The notes below the pieces were generated by a model, which saw only the letters and a program-made list of their open reading frames with translations, was not told the origin of the DNA and searched no databases. A stretch of DNA of 64,000 nt from Glandiceps talaboti (taxonomy: Eukaryota > Hemichordata > Enteropneusta > Spengelidae): positions 489,883 through 553,882 of the forward strand of contig NC_135567.1 of assembly GCF_964340395.1 (NCBI RefSeq). Direction: 5' to 3'. The first letter of the stretch is position 1. Each line of letters starts with the position of its first letter. A program made the position numbers and the translations under genes. Positions 1 through 10,740 of this stretch are shown here, piece after piece.

Positions 1-354
1 TAAAGCTTAGACACTATGATTAGAACAGGTTCATATAAATGCACAATCCTTAGGCATTCAAAAAAACAGTTTGTACAAAGAATAAGAAGTCACACATTTT
101 ATGGGGAAAGAAAAATAGTCATATCAAGACCTCCATGATCATACTGTGTTTGGCAGGTTAAATTTCCTGCATGTACCGATTGCCATTATATTTTGTGGGT
201 GTATTACCTTGGGTGTCTAGTTGGGAAATTGTTCAAATCAAAATGATCTTACTACCGATGTGTGATTTGGGTCAAAAAATGTACTTTTTGGTCAAAAAAC
301 TTACTCAAGAACTATTGGGCAGATCGGTCTGAAATTTGGTGGGAACATTCTTAG

Positions 355-785
355 GGGTGTTTAAGCATTCAAAAAATGTTTGCAAATGTGCCTAGCAACA
401 AGACCGCACCCATAGCAACAGCCAAATGGTGAGGTATATCACAAAGATAACCACTGGATTAAAAGACAAATGAATAAGCATTCAAAAAATGTATGCAAAT
501 ATGCCTAGCAACAAGACCACGCCCATAGCAACAGCCAAATGATCACATATTGCAAAGATAACAGGGATTAATAGATAATTGAATGAACATTCCAAAAATG
601 TATGTAAATTTGCCTAGCAACAAGACCATGCCCATAGCAACAGCCAATTGATGGTGTATTTCACAAAGATACAGTGGGGATGAATAGACAATTGAATAAA
701 CATTCAAAAAATGTACGTAATTTGCCTAGCAACAAGACCATGCCCATAGCAACAACCAGATAATCACGTATATTGCAAAGATAAG
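355..785. repeat. ~112-bp tandem repeat, 4 copies
   Basis: Four diverged units begin with a variant of ACATTCAAAAAATG near 365, 478, 587 and 700 and each contains GCCTAGCAACAAGACC followed by CCCATAGCAACA. Spacing is 109-113 bp. Noncoding. Confidence 0.85.
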
Positions 786-814
786 AATAGGGACAGGGAG
801 AGTGGTATAGTGTA

Positions 815-994
815 CACATGTTGACTGACAATGAGGGCGATAGCATACGTTTGTTGCCAAGGGACTAGCCAGTCACACAAAAACAATCCCAGAGGGCAAA
901 GACCAATTGGAAACAAAACTGTTTTGGTGTGACTGGCTAGTCCCGAGGGGAAACAAACGTATACTATCTCCCAAATAATGTCAGTCAACATGTG
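815..994. repeat. Inverted repeat, possible MITE relic
   Basis: Arms at about 815-886 and 921-994 are imperfect reverse complements. Both carry CACATGTTGACTGACA at the outer edge and GGGACTAGCCAGTCACAC at the inner edge. The spacer is about 35 bp. Such a hairpin is typical of short non-autonomous DNA elements, but no target duplication was found. Confidence 0.7.
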
Positions 995-1087
995 TTTATA
1001 ACACACTGAACAAGAATCATACACCACAGCACACAAAAATAATTACAACAAAAACTTCTCCAGCAAGCAGAGTTTGTTTGCATTGCA

Positions 1088-1278
1088 TTAAATGACCTTT
1101 AGAGTTGTCCCAATAACAAATACTTTAAAATACCAACCGCTGTCTTGATTACTGTCTTTGTCTTTCTCAGAGATGATGTTGGGCAGCTCTTCTTCCGAAA
1201 TTTCAATAAATCGAGCAAAAAAATTCACTGCTTTGGCCGTTGCTTGTGGTCGTAGTTTCAGACGGGCCAGACATGTTT
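1088..1278 (-). CDS. Possible coding exon, N-terminal region of a transposon-derived recombinase-like protein
   Basis: Read on the minus strand, this stretch encodes an acidic helical segment beginning KLRPQATAKAVNFFARFIEI and continuing SEEELPNIISEKDKDS before running to a stop at 1088. There is no in-frame ATG: a stop lies 7 codons upstream of the segment. The pattern (FFxxFxxxSEEEL...IIxEKDxxx) resembles the N-terminal region of KIAA1958/ZMYM-type proteins derived from tyrosine recombinases, which usually reads EKDSKNTK next. Here the expected following block is absent, so it is an isolated exon or a fragment. No neighbouring exons were identified. The family assignment is pattern recognition only; a chance frame is possible. 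Confidence 0.35.
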
Positions 1279-1728
1279 ACAATTTGTTGTTCTTTGAAAA
1301 TGTCATCTTTATTCACGCGTATAGATGACATCATCATGAGGTACTAACTAATGGAACTAGTCTATAGGAACTATTTCCATTAATTAGTGCCTGTTATGTA
1401 CATCATTTAGCGTGGAACAGCGTGAGAATGGTCCATAACATGTGATGTCGCATTGACCAATCATGACCGAGAGTTGAGTATGCGGTGTGTTATAACATTT
1501 AATAGTACATTGTTTATTTTGACAGCAAATTTTATAGTTAGTAAATATTCATTGACAGTTTACCTTTTCCCAGTACCTGCTTTGCTGAACAGTAAGGCAG
1601 CTCCTCTGAAGTCCATCTATTGTGTTAGAAATTATATTATTTGCCCCCCCCCTATTCAGAGATTAATTTTTTGAGGTCCTATTAAAGAATTAGTGATTGC
1701 AATCTCTGAATAATGTGAATTTCCAATT

Positions 1729-2378
1729 TCTGTTTTCAAATAGTTTCGCCATATTTTCTGTTTTCAAATAGTTTCGCCATATTTGCTGTTTTCAAATAGT
1801 TTCGCCATATTTTCTGTTTTCAAATAGTTCCGCCATATTTGCTGTTTTCAAATAGTTCCGCCATATTTGCTGTTTTCAAATAGTTTCGCCATATTTACTG
1901 TTTTCAAATAGTTCTGCCATATTTGCTGTTTTCAAATAGTTCCGCCATATTTTCTGTTTTCAAATAGTTTCGCCATATTTTCTGTTTTCAAATAGTTCTG
2001 CCATATTTGCTGTTTTCAAATAGTTCCGCCATATTTGCTGTTTTCAAATAGTTCCGCCATATTTGCTGTTTTCAAATAGTTTCGCCATATTTGCTGTTTT
2101 CAAATAGTTTCGCCATATTTGCTGTTTTCAAATAGTTTCGCCATATTTTCTGTTTTCAAATAGTTCCGCCATATTTGCTGTTTTCAAATAGTTCCGCCAT
2201 ATTTGCTGTTTTCAAATAGTTCCGCCATATTTGCTGTTTTCAAATAGTTTCGCCATATTTTCTGTTTTCAAATAGTTCCGCCATATTTGCTGTTTTCAAA
2301 TAGTTCCGCCATATTTGCTGTTTTCAAATAGTTTCGCCATATTTTCTGTTTTCAAATAGTTTCGCCATATTTGCTGTT
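1729..2378. repeat. 28-bp minisatellite, about 23 copies
   Basis: The unit is GCTGTTTTCAAATAGTTYCG followed by CCATATTT. Variation is confined to a few sites (TTTC/TTCC/TTCT and GCTG/TCTG), which alternate along the array and would allow unit-type mapping. Confidence 0.95.
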
Positions 2379-2379
2379 T

Positions 2380-3650
2380 TTCCTGTCGAAGTTATAATAG
2401 TTGGATGTAAACTAAATAAATTGCCTGTTGTCTGTGTTGATTGGAGCACTCTTGGAAGTTGTCTGCCAACTCGCAACTTCAAGTGGATGACTACTCCTGT
2501 AATTATTATGTATGTATACGTTCCGAAACCTGTTGTGAAACTAGGACAAACCCAGCCATAATCACAGAAGCTTGGTAAGATACACGAGTATTTTACCAGG
2601 CGAAGAGATGCCTGCTTTACAGTAATAAGATGAGATCATGAAAGAGCACTATGGCACATACCATTTTTTGTAGGGGCTGGTCTTAGCTGCAAAAGTTGTA
2701 GCTTTGCTTTTATTTACAATACTTTTTAAATTCTTTTTTATGTTTTATTTTGTGTGACTCAACATTTTTAGTTTTTAGTTTTTATTTCTTACAATAGGGT
2801 TTGTAAAGAAAAACAATGCTACAATTCTATTATCAAATAAGGCCAATCTGAAATCTCTTGGCAATTGTGTCCACGGTTTTCTCATAAAAATAGTCAATTC
2901 ATTAGCTTCAGCTATCGTTGCAATTGCGAAATTCACTATGTAAGTACTTAAATATGTCCATTTTCTGTTCAAAACAGCAATAAGTACTCTGTAGTGGTTC
3001 GGAGTCCTCGGCAGCCATTACAACGTCATTCTAGTACATGGAGAATGTGCAGTATTAGTCAACATGTAGGCCGAATTTGACAATCTAGCTGTAATGTTGA
3101 GAATATTGTATGATTACCACTTGAAAATAACATTGAGGAAGCATTAATCTGATTAAGAGCGACACATTTATAGACTAAGACATAGGATATGCTTGACTTG
3201 CAATGACGTCAGGGATATTGTCTACAAAAAATCAGTTTGAACAGGATCCTGAACACATTTTTTTAGGAGCTTACACATGATTGATCTGTAGCAGTTCTAG
3301 TGGAGGACTGAGAGTGACGTAGTGAAACCGCTACTTTACTAAGTTGATGTTTGCTTTATAAAATGTTTCATCTTAATTTTGTTGAAAATGAAAACTAGGG
3401 ATGTGTATTTTTGATTATGTATTGTTGCATCTATCACCAAATAATTGACAACAAACAACATAAATACTCAGATACATGTGAAGTTGTGTTATCTGTCTAA
3501 CAGACAACACCCTAAATGGAATAAGCAATGGGGGTGGGGGTGGGGGAGTTGTAATGTGTAATTTCTGACAAATAATTATAGATCACAGCAGATCATAGCA
3601 TCAAGGATGTAGGAATTTCCAATCAAAGTCACCAGTACTTGACATGGTAT
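2380..3650. other. No gene recognised
   Basis: AT-rich sequence without a convincing exon. A short G-rich run (GGGGTGGGGGTGGGGG) lies near 3531-3547. The small open frames here have no recognisable protein pattern. Confidence 0.6.
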
Positions 3651-3654
3651 AGCA

Positions 3655-4068
3655 TTTACAGAAGATATAGTCTAACCTTGCAAGTCTAGTGAAATGTTGC
3701 GTAAGATTTACAGAAGATATAGTCTAACCTTGCAAATCTAGCGAAATGTCCTGTAAAATTTACAGAAGATATAGTCTAACCTTGCAAATCTAGCGAAATG
3801 TTGCGTAAGATTTACAGAAGATATAGTTTAACCTTGGAAGTCTAGCGACATGTCCTGTAAAATTTACAGAAGATATAGTCTAACCTTGCAAGTCTAGCGA
3901 AATGTCCTGTGAAATCTACAGAAGATATTGTCTAACCTTGGAAGTCTAGCGAAATGTTGCGTAAGATTTACAGAAGATATAGTCTAACCTTGCAAATCTA
4001 GCGAAATGTTCTGTAAAATTTACAGAAGATAAAGTCTAACCTTACAAGTCTATCAAAATGTCCTGTAA
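3655..4068. repeat. 52-bp minisatellite, about 8 copies
   Basis: Units start TTTACAGAAGATATAGTCTA at 3655, 3707 and so on, and end with alternating GTTGCGTAAGA or GTCCTGTAAAA. The two end types alternate, suggesting amplification as dimers. The array runs directly into the inverted repeat that begins at 4069. Confidence 0.92.
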
Positions 4069-4358
4069 AATATAAAAATTAAATGAAACTTACCTGAAAG
4101 GAAGTTGAAGTTTGATTGGGATTCTACCGAATTATCTATAACAATAGAAGGGATCACATGAGATAGCATTGCCGCCTCGTGTTGCCTCAGTCTTTAAAGT
4201 TGATGAGTGGGTCCACCAGGACAGTAATATAACTAAAGGGAGGGGTGTATGTGATGTTAGGGAGGGCATGTGATCCCTTCTATTGTTATAGATAATTCGG
4301 TAGAATTCCAATCAAACTTCAACTTCCTTTCAGGTAAGTTTCGTTTAATTTTTATATT
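4069..4358. repeat. 92-bp inverted repeat next to the DIRS fragment
   Basis: Arms 4069-4160 and 4267-4358 are reverse complements with only about two mismatches and include the core GAAGTTGAAGTTTGATTGG. The spacer is about 106 bp. DIRS-group retroelements carry inverted terminal repeats and internal complementary regions, and this hairpin lies just downstream of the recombinase C-terminus, where the 3' end of such an element is expected. That link is inferred from position. Confidence 0.8.
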
Positions 4359-4474
4359 CTACCTGATTACCATAACAATAGGGGTTCCCATGAGATTTCA
4401 AAGCCAACTGATGGGCCCATGAATCACGAAATATCACCATACATTCAGTGCTTCTTACTTTATTCTCTTCATAA

Positions 4475-5915
4475 TCATAAACAAAATAAGGGTGAATTCC
4501 CTTGTCGAACAAATAATTTTACATAACTCATGAGTGAGAATCCAGTACTCGCATATGCGTCCTCTTTATAGATACGCTTGTCATAAAATTTAGCAAACAT
4601 TGACACTGAAGACCACACTGCAACCTTTAATAATATTTCTTCAACTGGTACAGAGTTAGCCTTCGCTGCTGATGTTGATGCAGCCCTTGTACTATGGGGC
4701 TTAAAGGTATCTGTATTTATTCCGGATTTAAACAAGATTCCCTTAACCCATCTACTAATAGTATCTCTCGCCACTCCGTGGTGGGGTTTTACATAACTTA
4801 GAAATAGTTTGGTTCCTGACTGTCTAATTGACTGTTCTACTCAGATATTCTGCCAGAACTGTTGCAACACAAAGCCTCCTGTCAGGACTGTACGCAACTA
4901 ATTTTACAGTTTGTTTTGTCAATGACGGTGTACTTTGCTTGATAAGATCTGAAATCACGAATTCATATGAACATTTTGTTTTTGTCATATTCTTAATATC
5001 AAGTAAGTGAATAGACTGCCCTCTCTGTGCTGATACTAATGCTATGAGCATGACCAATTTCAATGTAAGGTCTTTGAGGGAGAGCTTTGCTATGGGTGAC
5101 AAACCCTTTAAATACTGTAGCACTGGTTTTACGTCCCAGATTTGGGTGTACCTTAGCTGCGAGGGTCTATTTTGGAACACTCCCCTCATAAAGCGACAAA
5201 CCAAAGGATGTGACGACAAGGTAACATTTCCTTCTATAGTAATAAGTGTACTTAATGCAGACTTTGCGGTGTTCAATGCACTGTAACCTAGTCAAGCTTC
5301 AAAAAGCTCTGCCAAAAAGTCTAGTACTTGAGCGACAGTTGGTTGAAATAAATTAGTCTCGGCTGTTCGTTCAGAAATCTGCTGGTTTTGCAGTGATTTC
5401 CGGACACATGGCAAGCTAGGAGTACAATCTTTTTCCTTAGAGGATGACGTGTCCCTTCTGGTGGGAGTGTAAGTAGATTGTTTCTTTGTGGTAACTGTAA
5501 GGGTTTGTCCACTAACAGTTGTCCCAGTTTGGAAAACCAAGCCTGTGTTGGCCACAATGGAGCCACTACAATTCCCTCTGCCTGATCCATTTCTATTTTC
5601 TGCAAGCATCGGAGCAAGAGGCTGAAAGGTGGAAAAGCATAGAAATATTTGTTATGCCAACTCAATGACAAAGCATCAATGTGCACAGCGTCTGGGTCTG
5701 GTCGCCAAGATACATAAGTATCAATTTGTTTGTTCAGCCGTGATGCAAACAAGTCAATTTCTGGCTGTCCAAATACAGATTTGATAAAAAATATTATGGT
5801 TAAGTTCCCATTCTGTTCGATCATTGAATACTCTGGACTGTATATCAGCATCAATGTTTTGAGCTCCTGGTAAATGAGTGGCAGTGATCCAAATGTTATT
5901 AGTCCCCGCCAGACG
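4475..5915 (-). pseudogene. DIRS-type retroelement fragment: RNase H plus tyrosine recombinase
   Basis: The minus strand encodes the 3' half of a DIRS-like polyprotein in at least three frames. From about 5905 a segment reading THLPGAQNIDAD...FNDRTEWELN matches the RNase H region; a frameshift near 5780 leads into FGQPEIDLFASRLN...WRPDP and FYAFPPFSLLLR, ending near HPLRKKIVLLACHVSG. After another frame change (5276-4824) the tyrosine recombinase appears, with MRGVFQNRPSQ, LTLKLVMLIALVSAQRGQS (catalytic arginine) and a downstream stop. A third frame (4774-4475) carries KPHSTRAASTSAA (H-x-x-R box) and KFYDKRI (candidate nucleophile tyrosine). The reverse transcriptase proper is absent, and the 5' side joins an unrelated dispersed repeat near 5915. 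Frameshifts and stops make it inactive. Confidence 0.9.
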
Positions 5916-6210
5916 AAGTCAGGGTTGTAAACTTCAAATCCAAATTCTCCACCCCTTCTACAGAATGGTTCATTCCAGTATACGCACCTCACGATCAAGT
6001 GAGAAGTCGTGAATGCCTGAACTGAAGTGTATGGGACGATTTTTGACAGAGTCAGTCGTCAATAAAAACGATAATACTCTTTCTAAAATTATCACATTTT
6101 GAAAGGGAAAGTACTTTGTGGTTCATTTATGGAGTTTTGTTTTTGTACGATCAATATTGGTGGCAAAATTACAGCGTCAAAATTACCGATGTGGTAATGC
6201 ACGACGAGTG
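5916..6210. repeat. Dispersed repeat segment at the DIRS junction
   Basis: The block beginning GGTTGTAAACTTCAAATCCA and including CAGAATGGTTCATTCCAG recurs near 61,170-61,255; only its first ~45 bp recur near 7580-7625. Neither other site has DIRS sequence beside it, so this is a separate element abutting the retroelement. Confidence 0.7.
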
Positions 6211-6713
6211 AGTTTCCGTACGGCGACAATCCCAAGTACCCGGATGCACGAGGGACTAACCCGGAAGCAAGTCGTTGTCAGCCATACGTTATAGTGGTAA
6301 CATTGTCCGAGAAATCGCTGCGTTCAGAGTGTCATTATTCACAGAATTGTTTTTTTCGAGTGAAAACCCGTCTTGAATTGTATAACTCTAACAAATGAAG
6401 ACATGTCGTTATATTTTGAAAGTTGTATCGCTAGTTTGAGACGATTTCCTCACGTACTATCGAGGCTTGGACCTTACTCCAGTTCAGCGGGAAATTTAGC
6501 CAGTTCGATAATTCTTTCTGGTTTAGTTTACAACACTTGATCACACAGATTTTGTTTTTGTGATGAAAAGAAATTTAAAAAAAAGATCAATTCAACCATT
6601 TCGTTGTGTTTTCTTTATGAAAAGTAATCGAACATGAACGAGTGTTACCACTGTAACGTATGGCTGAGAATGACTCTCTTCCGGGTACTTGTGATTGTCG
6701 CCGTACGGAAACT
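6211..6713. mobile_element. ~0.5 kb terminal-inverted-repeat element, copy A
   Basis: The left end AGTTTCCGTACGGCGACAAT (6211-6230) is repeated inverted at 6694-6713. Homology of the arms extends inward through CAAGTACCCGG and CAGCCATACGTTA to about 6303 and back to about 6637. The left arm has an extra ~20 bp block (ATGCACGAGGGACTAACCCG). The interior encodes nothing recognisable, so this is a non-autonomous element. Copies recur at 8438 and, in pieces, at 61,255 and 63,441. Confidence 0.8.
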
Positions 6714-7000
6714 AAGATGGCAATTAATACATTTCTTCCCTATATATATCTGCTACAACTAGTACAAGTTGAATGTTGTTGACTTGGTAAATTTGTTAGA
6801 AAATTGAAATTCAAATTGCCTCAAAATTATTTTAGATCCCTAGTTTATTTCATTCATCATTAACATTTTCCAGGGTTAAAGCTGTAAGACACTGGAATTA
6901 TTTATAGCCAACCTCAAAATCCTCTTTTTTTTTCTTTTTCTTGTGTGCATTTCCCAGTCATTTTTTCAGAGATTTTGTGCAATTTTTCATAACAGTAGAT
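6714..7000. repeat. Dispersed repeat flanking copy A
   Basis: Starts with ACTAAGATGGCAATTAATAC-type sequence and runs to AACAGTAGATTTTT. The same block follows the element at 8954-9242 and at 63,556-63,850, so it belongs to a larger repeated unit of which the TIR element is one part. Confidence 0.75.
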
Positions 7001-7625
7001 TTTTAGCTCCACTGTCAGCGAAAGCTGAAAGCGTAGCTTTAGGTATAGGTGGGTATTGAGGTATAGAGAGTAGAGTGAATCATAGGTGTCCGTCAAACTT
7101 TTATATTTTTACTATCTACTCCATAAGTGACAGTCGGAATTCTTCGATATTTGGTGTGCATGTTCCCTGGGGGGAGGCTATTCAGATTTGTTCATGCCAA
7201 GTTGATCTGTGCCATTTTCAATTTTTTATGATTTTTTTTCATAAAATGTCATTTTCATCAACTCCTTGAAAACCTCTTATTAGATTGCTTTGATATCTGG
7301 CGTGTTGATGCGCAGGGGGTAGCTTACTCAGATTTGTTAATTTCAAGTCAGCACATCCTCATTTTTATTTTTTATGATTTTTTTTTTGTAATTTGAAAAA
7401 AAAATGAATATGTTAATGAGCATAATGACCGACGCCATATTGGAAATCAGTCGACGAGACTTTAAGTAAACTGCCACTTTTCAAAAGACACTATTGACGT
7501 CAAACAAGCAATGTAATATGTGCTATAGTCATAATTCTACGCATTGGGCGCCCAAATGACAAGCGTTTGTTCGAAACAGGGTTGTAAACTTCAAATCCAA
7601 TTCTGCACCCTTCTACATTATCAGC
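7001..7625. repeat. Dispersed repeat (AGCTCC... family), copy 1
   Basis: Begins AGCTCCACTGTCAGCGAAAG and runs through GTGGGTATTGAGGTATAGAG and TGACGTCAAACAAGCAATG to AACTTCAAATCCAATTCT. A second copy occupies 60,597-61,200. Both are in the same orientation and next to pieces of the TIR element. Confidence 0.85.
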
Positions 7626-8437
7626 CAATCCGCAACATCCTCATTTGCATACTCTATCCTGATTCGACCAGAAGCTGAAGGTGACCTCATTCGACCGAGC
7701 GATTTTCCACAGCAAGTATCTTGAGTATCAACACAGGATGTTCTTAGTACTCACTAAAATCACACTTCAGACCCACTATAAAAGTGTGATGTTTTCAGAT
7801 AACATGTAACTTGTGGTTAATTCTATATTGTCGTGCAATTTGGAATGACAGTGAACCAGAATTCAGACAACTTGCGTAAGAAAGGGCATGCCAGGCATGC
7901 GGTTGAAGTTTAAATATGGCCGACAGTTCACATGTAAAGTTAAACGACATGAACGTGTCTTGCCTTTCCAAAATGCAAATATTTGGCAAGTAAAAATAAT
8001 TAAAATAATTACAACTTTAATTTGGCTTCAGACTTTGCATATGTTTTGCTTATCTTTCCCCGTTTTACATGTAAATCCGAAAAGGTTCTCTCTCATCATG
8101 TCATCAGTGTCAGTGATCATACCGCGCGGGGTAGTCCTCGGGTGCACGAGTCTGTATTACTGACCTGACTCTAAACACCGGAGGGGGAGGGACAATTGTC
8201 AGAATCGAGTCCCGAATTCCTCCGTATGCAAGCAGGACTACGTGCGGGGCTGCTTTGAGTACGAGCGAAGTGAGGCATGTTGAGGTATTTTGTTGAGAAT
8301 TATAAATATTGCGAAATGTCAAGTACAAGGTTTAAATACAATGGAATGATGAAAAAAATGGCAGAGTCTGCTGACAGGCGCCGGTCACAAAAAACACTGT
8401 GAATTAAAATATCAGACGATGTACATGTATGTATTAA
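7626..8437. other. No gene recognised
   Basis: Unique-looking sequence with a CpG-containing patch near 8120-8280. Small open frames on both strands show no family pattern. Confidence 0.5.
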
Positions 8438-9242
8438 TCGCCGACAATCCACCCGTATGCACGAGGGACTAACCCGGAAGCAAGTCGTTGTCAGCCATAC
8501 GTTACAGTGGTAACATCGTCCGAGAAATCGCTGCGTTCAGAGTGTCACTGTCATTATTCACAGAATTGTTGTTTTCGAGTGAAAACCCGTCTTGAATTGT
8601 ATAACTCTAACAAATGAAGACATGTCAAGTTATATTTTGAAAGTTGTATCGCTAGTTTGAGACGATTTTCTCACGTACTATAGTACTATCGAGGCTTACT
8701 TGGAAGTAGTAGGACCTTCCAGTTCATCGGGAAGTTTAGCCAGTCCGATAATTCTTTCTGGTTTAGTTTACAACACTTTTGATCACGCAGATTTTGTTGT
8801 TGTGATGAAAAGAAATTAAAAAAAGATCATTTCAACCATTTCGTTGTGTTTTCTTTGTGAAAGGTAACCGAACATGAACGAGTGTTACCACTGTAACGTA
8901 TGGCTGAGAATGACTCTCTTCCGGGTACTTGAGATTGTCGCCGTACGGAAACTAAGATGGCGATTAATACATTTCTTCCCTATATATATCTACCACAACT
9001 AGAACAAGTTGAATGTTGTTGACTTTGTAAATTTGTTAGAAAATTGAAATTCAAATTGCCTCAAAATTATTTTAGATCCCTAGTTTATTTCATTCTTCAT
9101 TAAAATTTTCCAGGGTTACAGCTGTAAGACACTGGAATTACTTATAGCCAACCTCAAAATCCTCTTTTTTTCTTTTTCTTGTGTGCATTTCCCAGTCATT
9201 TTTTTCTGAGATTTTGTGCAATTTTTCATAACAGTAGATTTT
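8438..9242. mobile_element. TIR element copy B plus flanking block
   Basis: Same element as at 6211. The right terminal repeat is intact (about 8880-8953). The left terminus joins TATTAATCGCC directly to GACAATCC, which looks like an ~18-bp deletion within the terminal repeat. Sequence after 8954 repeats the block that follows copy A. Confidence 0.8.
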
Positions 9243-9703
9243 TGTTATAAAATGGTGACTATGGTATAAAAGTACAATACATTACCAACTTCTGTGTAAA
9301 ATGTGTTTTATAGTGAGACATCATATGAAACCACTAACCACTTTATTGCATCGCTAAAACAAAACTGCATAGTGACTCGAAGAGCTGAAGACCTGAACCA
9401 CTTCTACATGTCACCAAAATAAAAAATTAAATTAAAAAAAAAACAGCGGAGCTATTCTGACCGATAGGTCGCTTGTTGTTATAAAATGGTGACTATGGTA
9501 AAAAAGTACAATACATTACCAACTTCTGTGTAAAATGTGTTTTATAGTGAGACATCATATGAAACCAGTAACCACTTTATTACATCGCTAAAACAAAACT
9601 GCACAGTGAAGAACTGAACCACTTCTACATGTCACCAAAAAAAACAACAAAAAAACAAAAAAAAAAACCCAGCAGAGCTATTCTGACCGATAGGTCGCTT
9701 GTT
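9236..9703. repeat. ~235-bp direct duplication, two copies
   Basis: Both copies start TTGTTATAAAATGGTGACTA and end GATAGGTCGCTTGTT. The second begins near 9475. The same block begins again at 63,851 and runs off the window. Each copy ends in an A-rich tract before the last 40 bp. Confidence 0.9.
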
Positions 9704-10000
9704 CAAACTTGGTACAGGGGCAACATACAATGGCATACATATGCACGTCAATTTGTTTCATGATACGATCCAATATGGCCGCCTAGCAGCCATTTTGTTT
9801 GCAAATTTTCCCTGTCCAAAGCCATAACTCAGACATGCTTGAACAGATCTCATTCAAAGTTGGTATTACGATAGTGTTCTATGACATACATGTGCATATT
9901 CATTGTTGTCGTGATACGATCTAATGTGACCCCCTAGCAGCCATTTTGTTTGTGAATTTTCCATGTCCAAAGCCATAACTCAGACATGCTTGAACAGGTT
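9704..10000. repeat. ~155-bp tandem duplication
   Basis: Two diverged units share CATACGATC-type sequence, CAGCCATTTTGTTTG and CATAACTCAGACATGCTTGA. A poly-C tract follows at about 10,004-10,013. A 43-bp two-copy repeat (GAGTAGGCATGT...CAACA) lies at about 10,070-10,150. Confidence 0.75.
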
Positions 10001-10488
10001 CCACCCCCCCCCCCAATACCCGACCCATCCTTTATTGTTGAATGGTTTATTCCATCACGTTATCTAGAAGAGTAGGCATGTCCCATGTCCAACAAGGAGA
10101 CACAACATGAGTAGGCATGTTCCATGTCCAACGAGCAGACACAACATATCTAAGTCTGTTTGATTTAGGTTCACATAAGTGTTGTTGCGTGATCAGAGTA
10201 GTGTCTAGTGATATCACGAAAATGACAACATAAACTGCCAGTTCCTTAAAACCCAATCATAGCGGGAACTATGTCATTCTCAATGACTTGTATATTATAG
10301 TATTACTTTTGATTGTGGAATAACTGGATACTTTCTATCAAAAATAGTTTAAGGTTTTATTATCAACTGATGATTGTCGCCATCCTGAGTTAAAATGTCC
10401 CCATTTTGTTGCAGCCTATGGGATATTGACTCCACTAGCTTTAAACCTTGGCAGAACACTGACATTTATTTTTCTTTCTTTCTTTCAG

Positions 10489-10740
10489 ATTATGCACAGA
10501 TATGTTGTATGAACAGGTTTTAATGTGTGACTGAAAAGCCATCACTCTATGGCTAATAAAGCCTTCCTCGAGGACACCCTCAATGTGGAGAGGAGCTGAT
10601 GACTATATAATCTGATGTAAGCTGCTACTTCCCAGGATGGACTACACATATGAAGAGCGTGTATATGGGAGACAAGATAACGCAAACTCCATGTATGTGT
10701 ATACTCGGCCATTTTGAGATGACAAACAACAGGCCTGTAA
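10489..10740 (+). other. Possible spliced-exon start upstream of the satellite
   Basis: A strong polypyrimidine tract and acceptor (TCTTTCTTTCTTTCAG, ending 10,488) precedes this stretch. A donor-like CAAGCA|GTGAGT lies on the far side of the satellite at about 18,101. If both are used, the satellite would sit inside one long noncoding exon feeding the cassettes that start at 18,447. No open frame supports coding. This is inference from splice motifs only. Confidence 0.25.
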
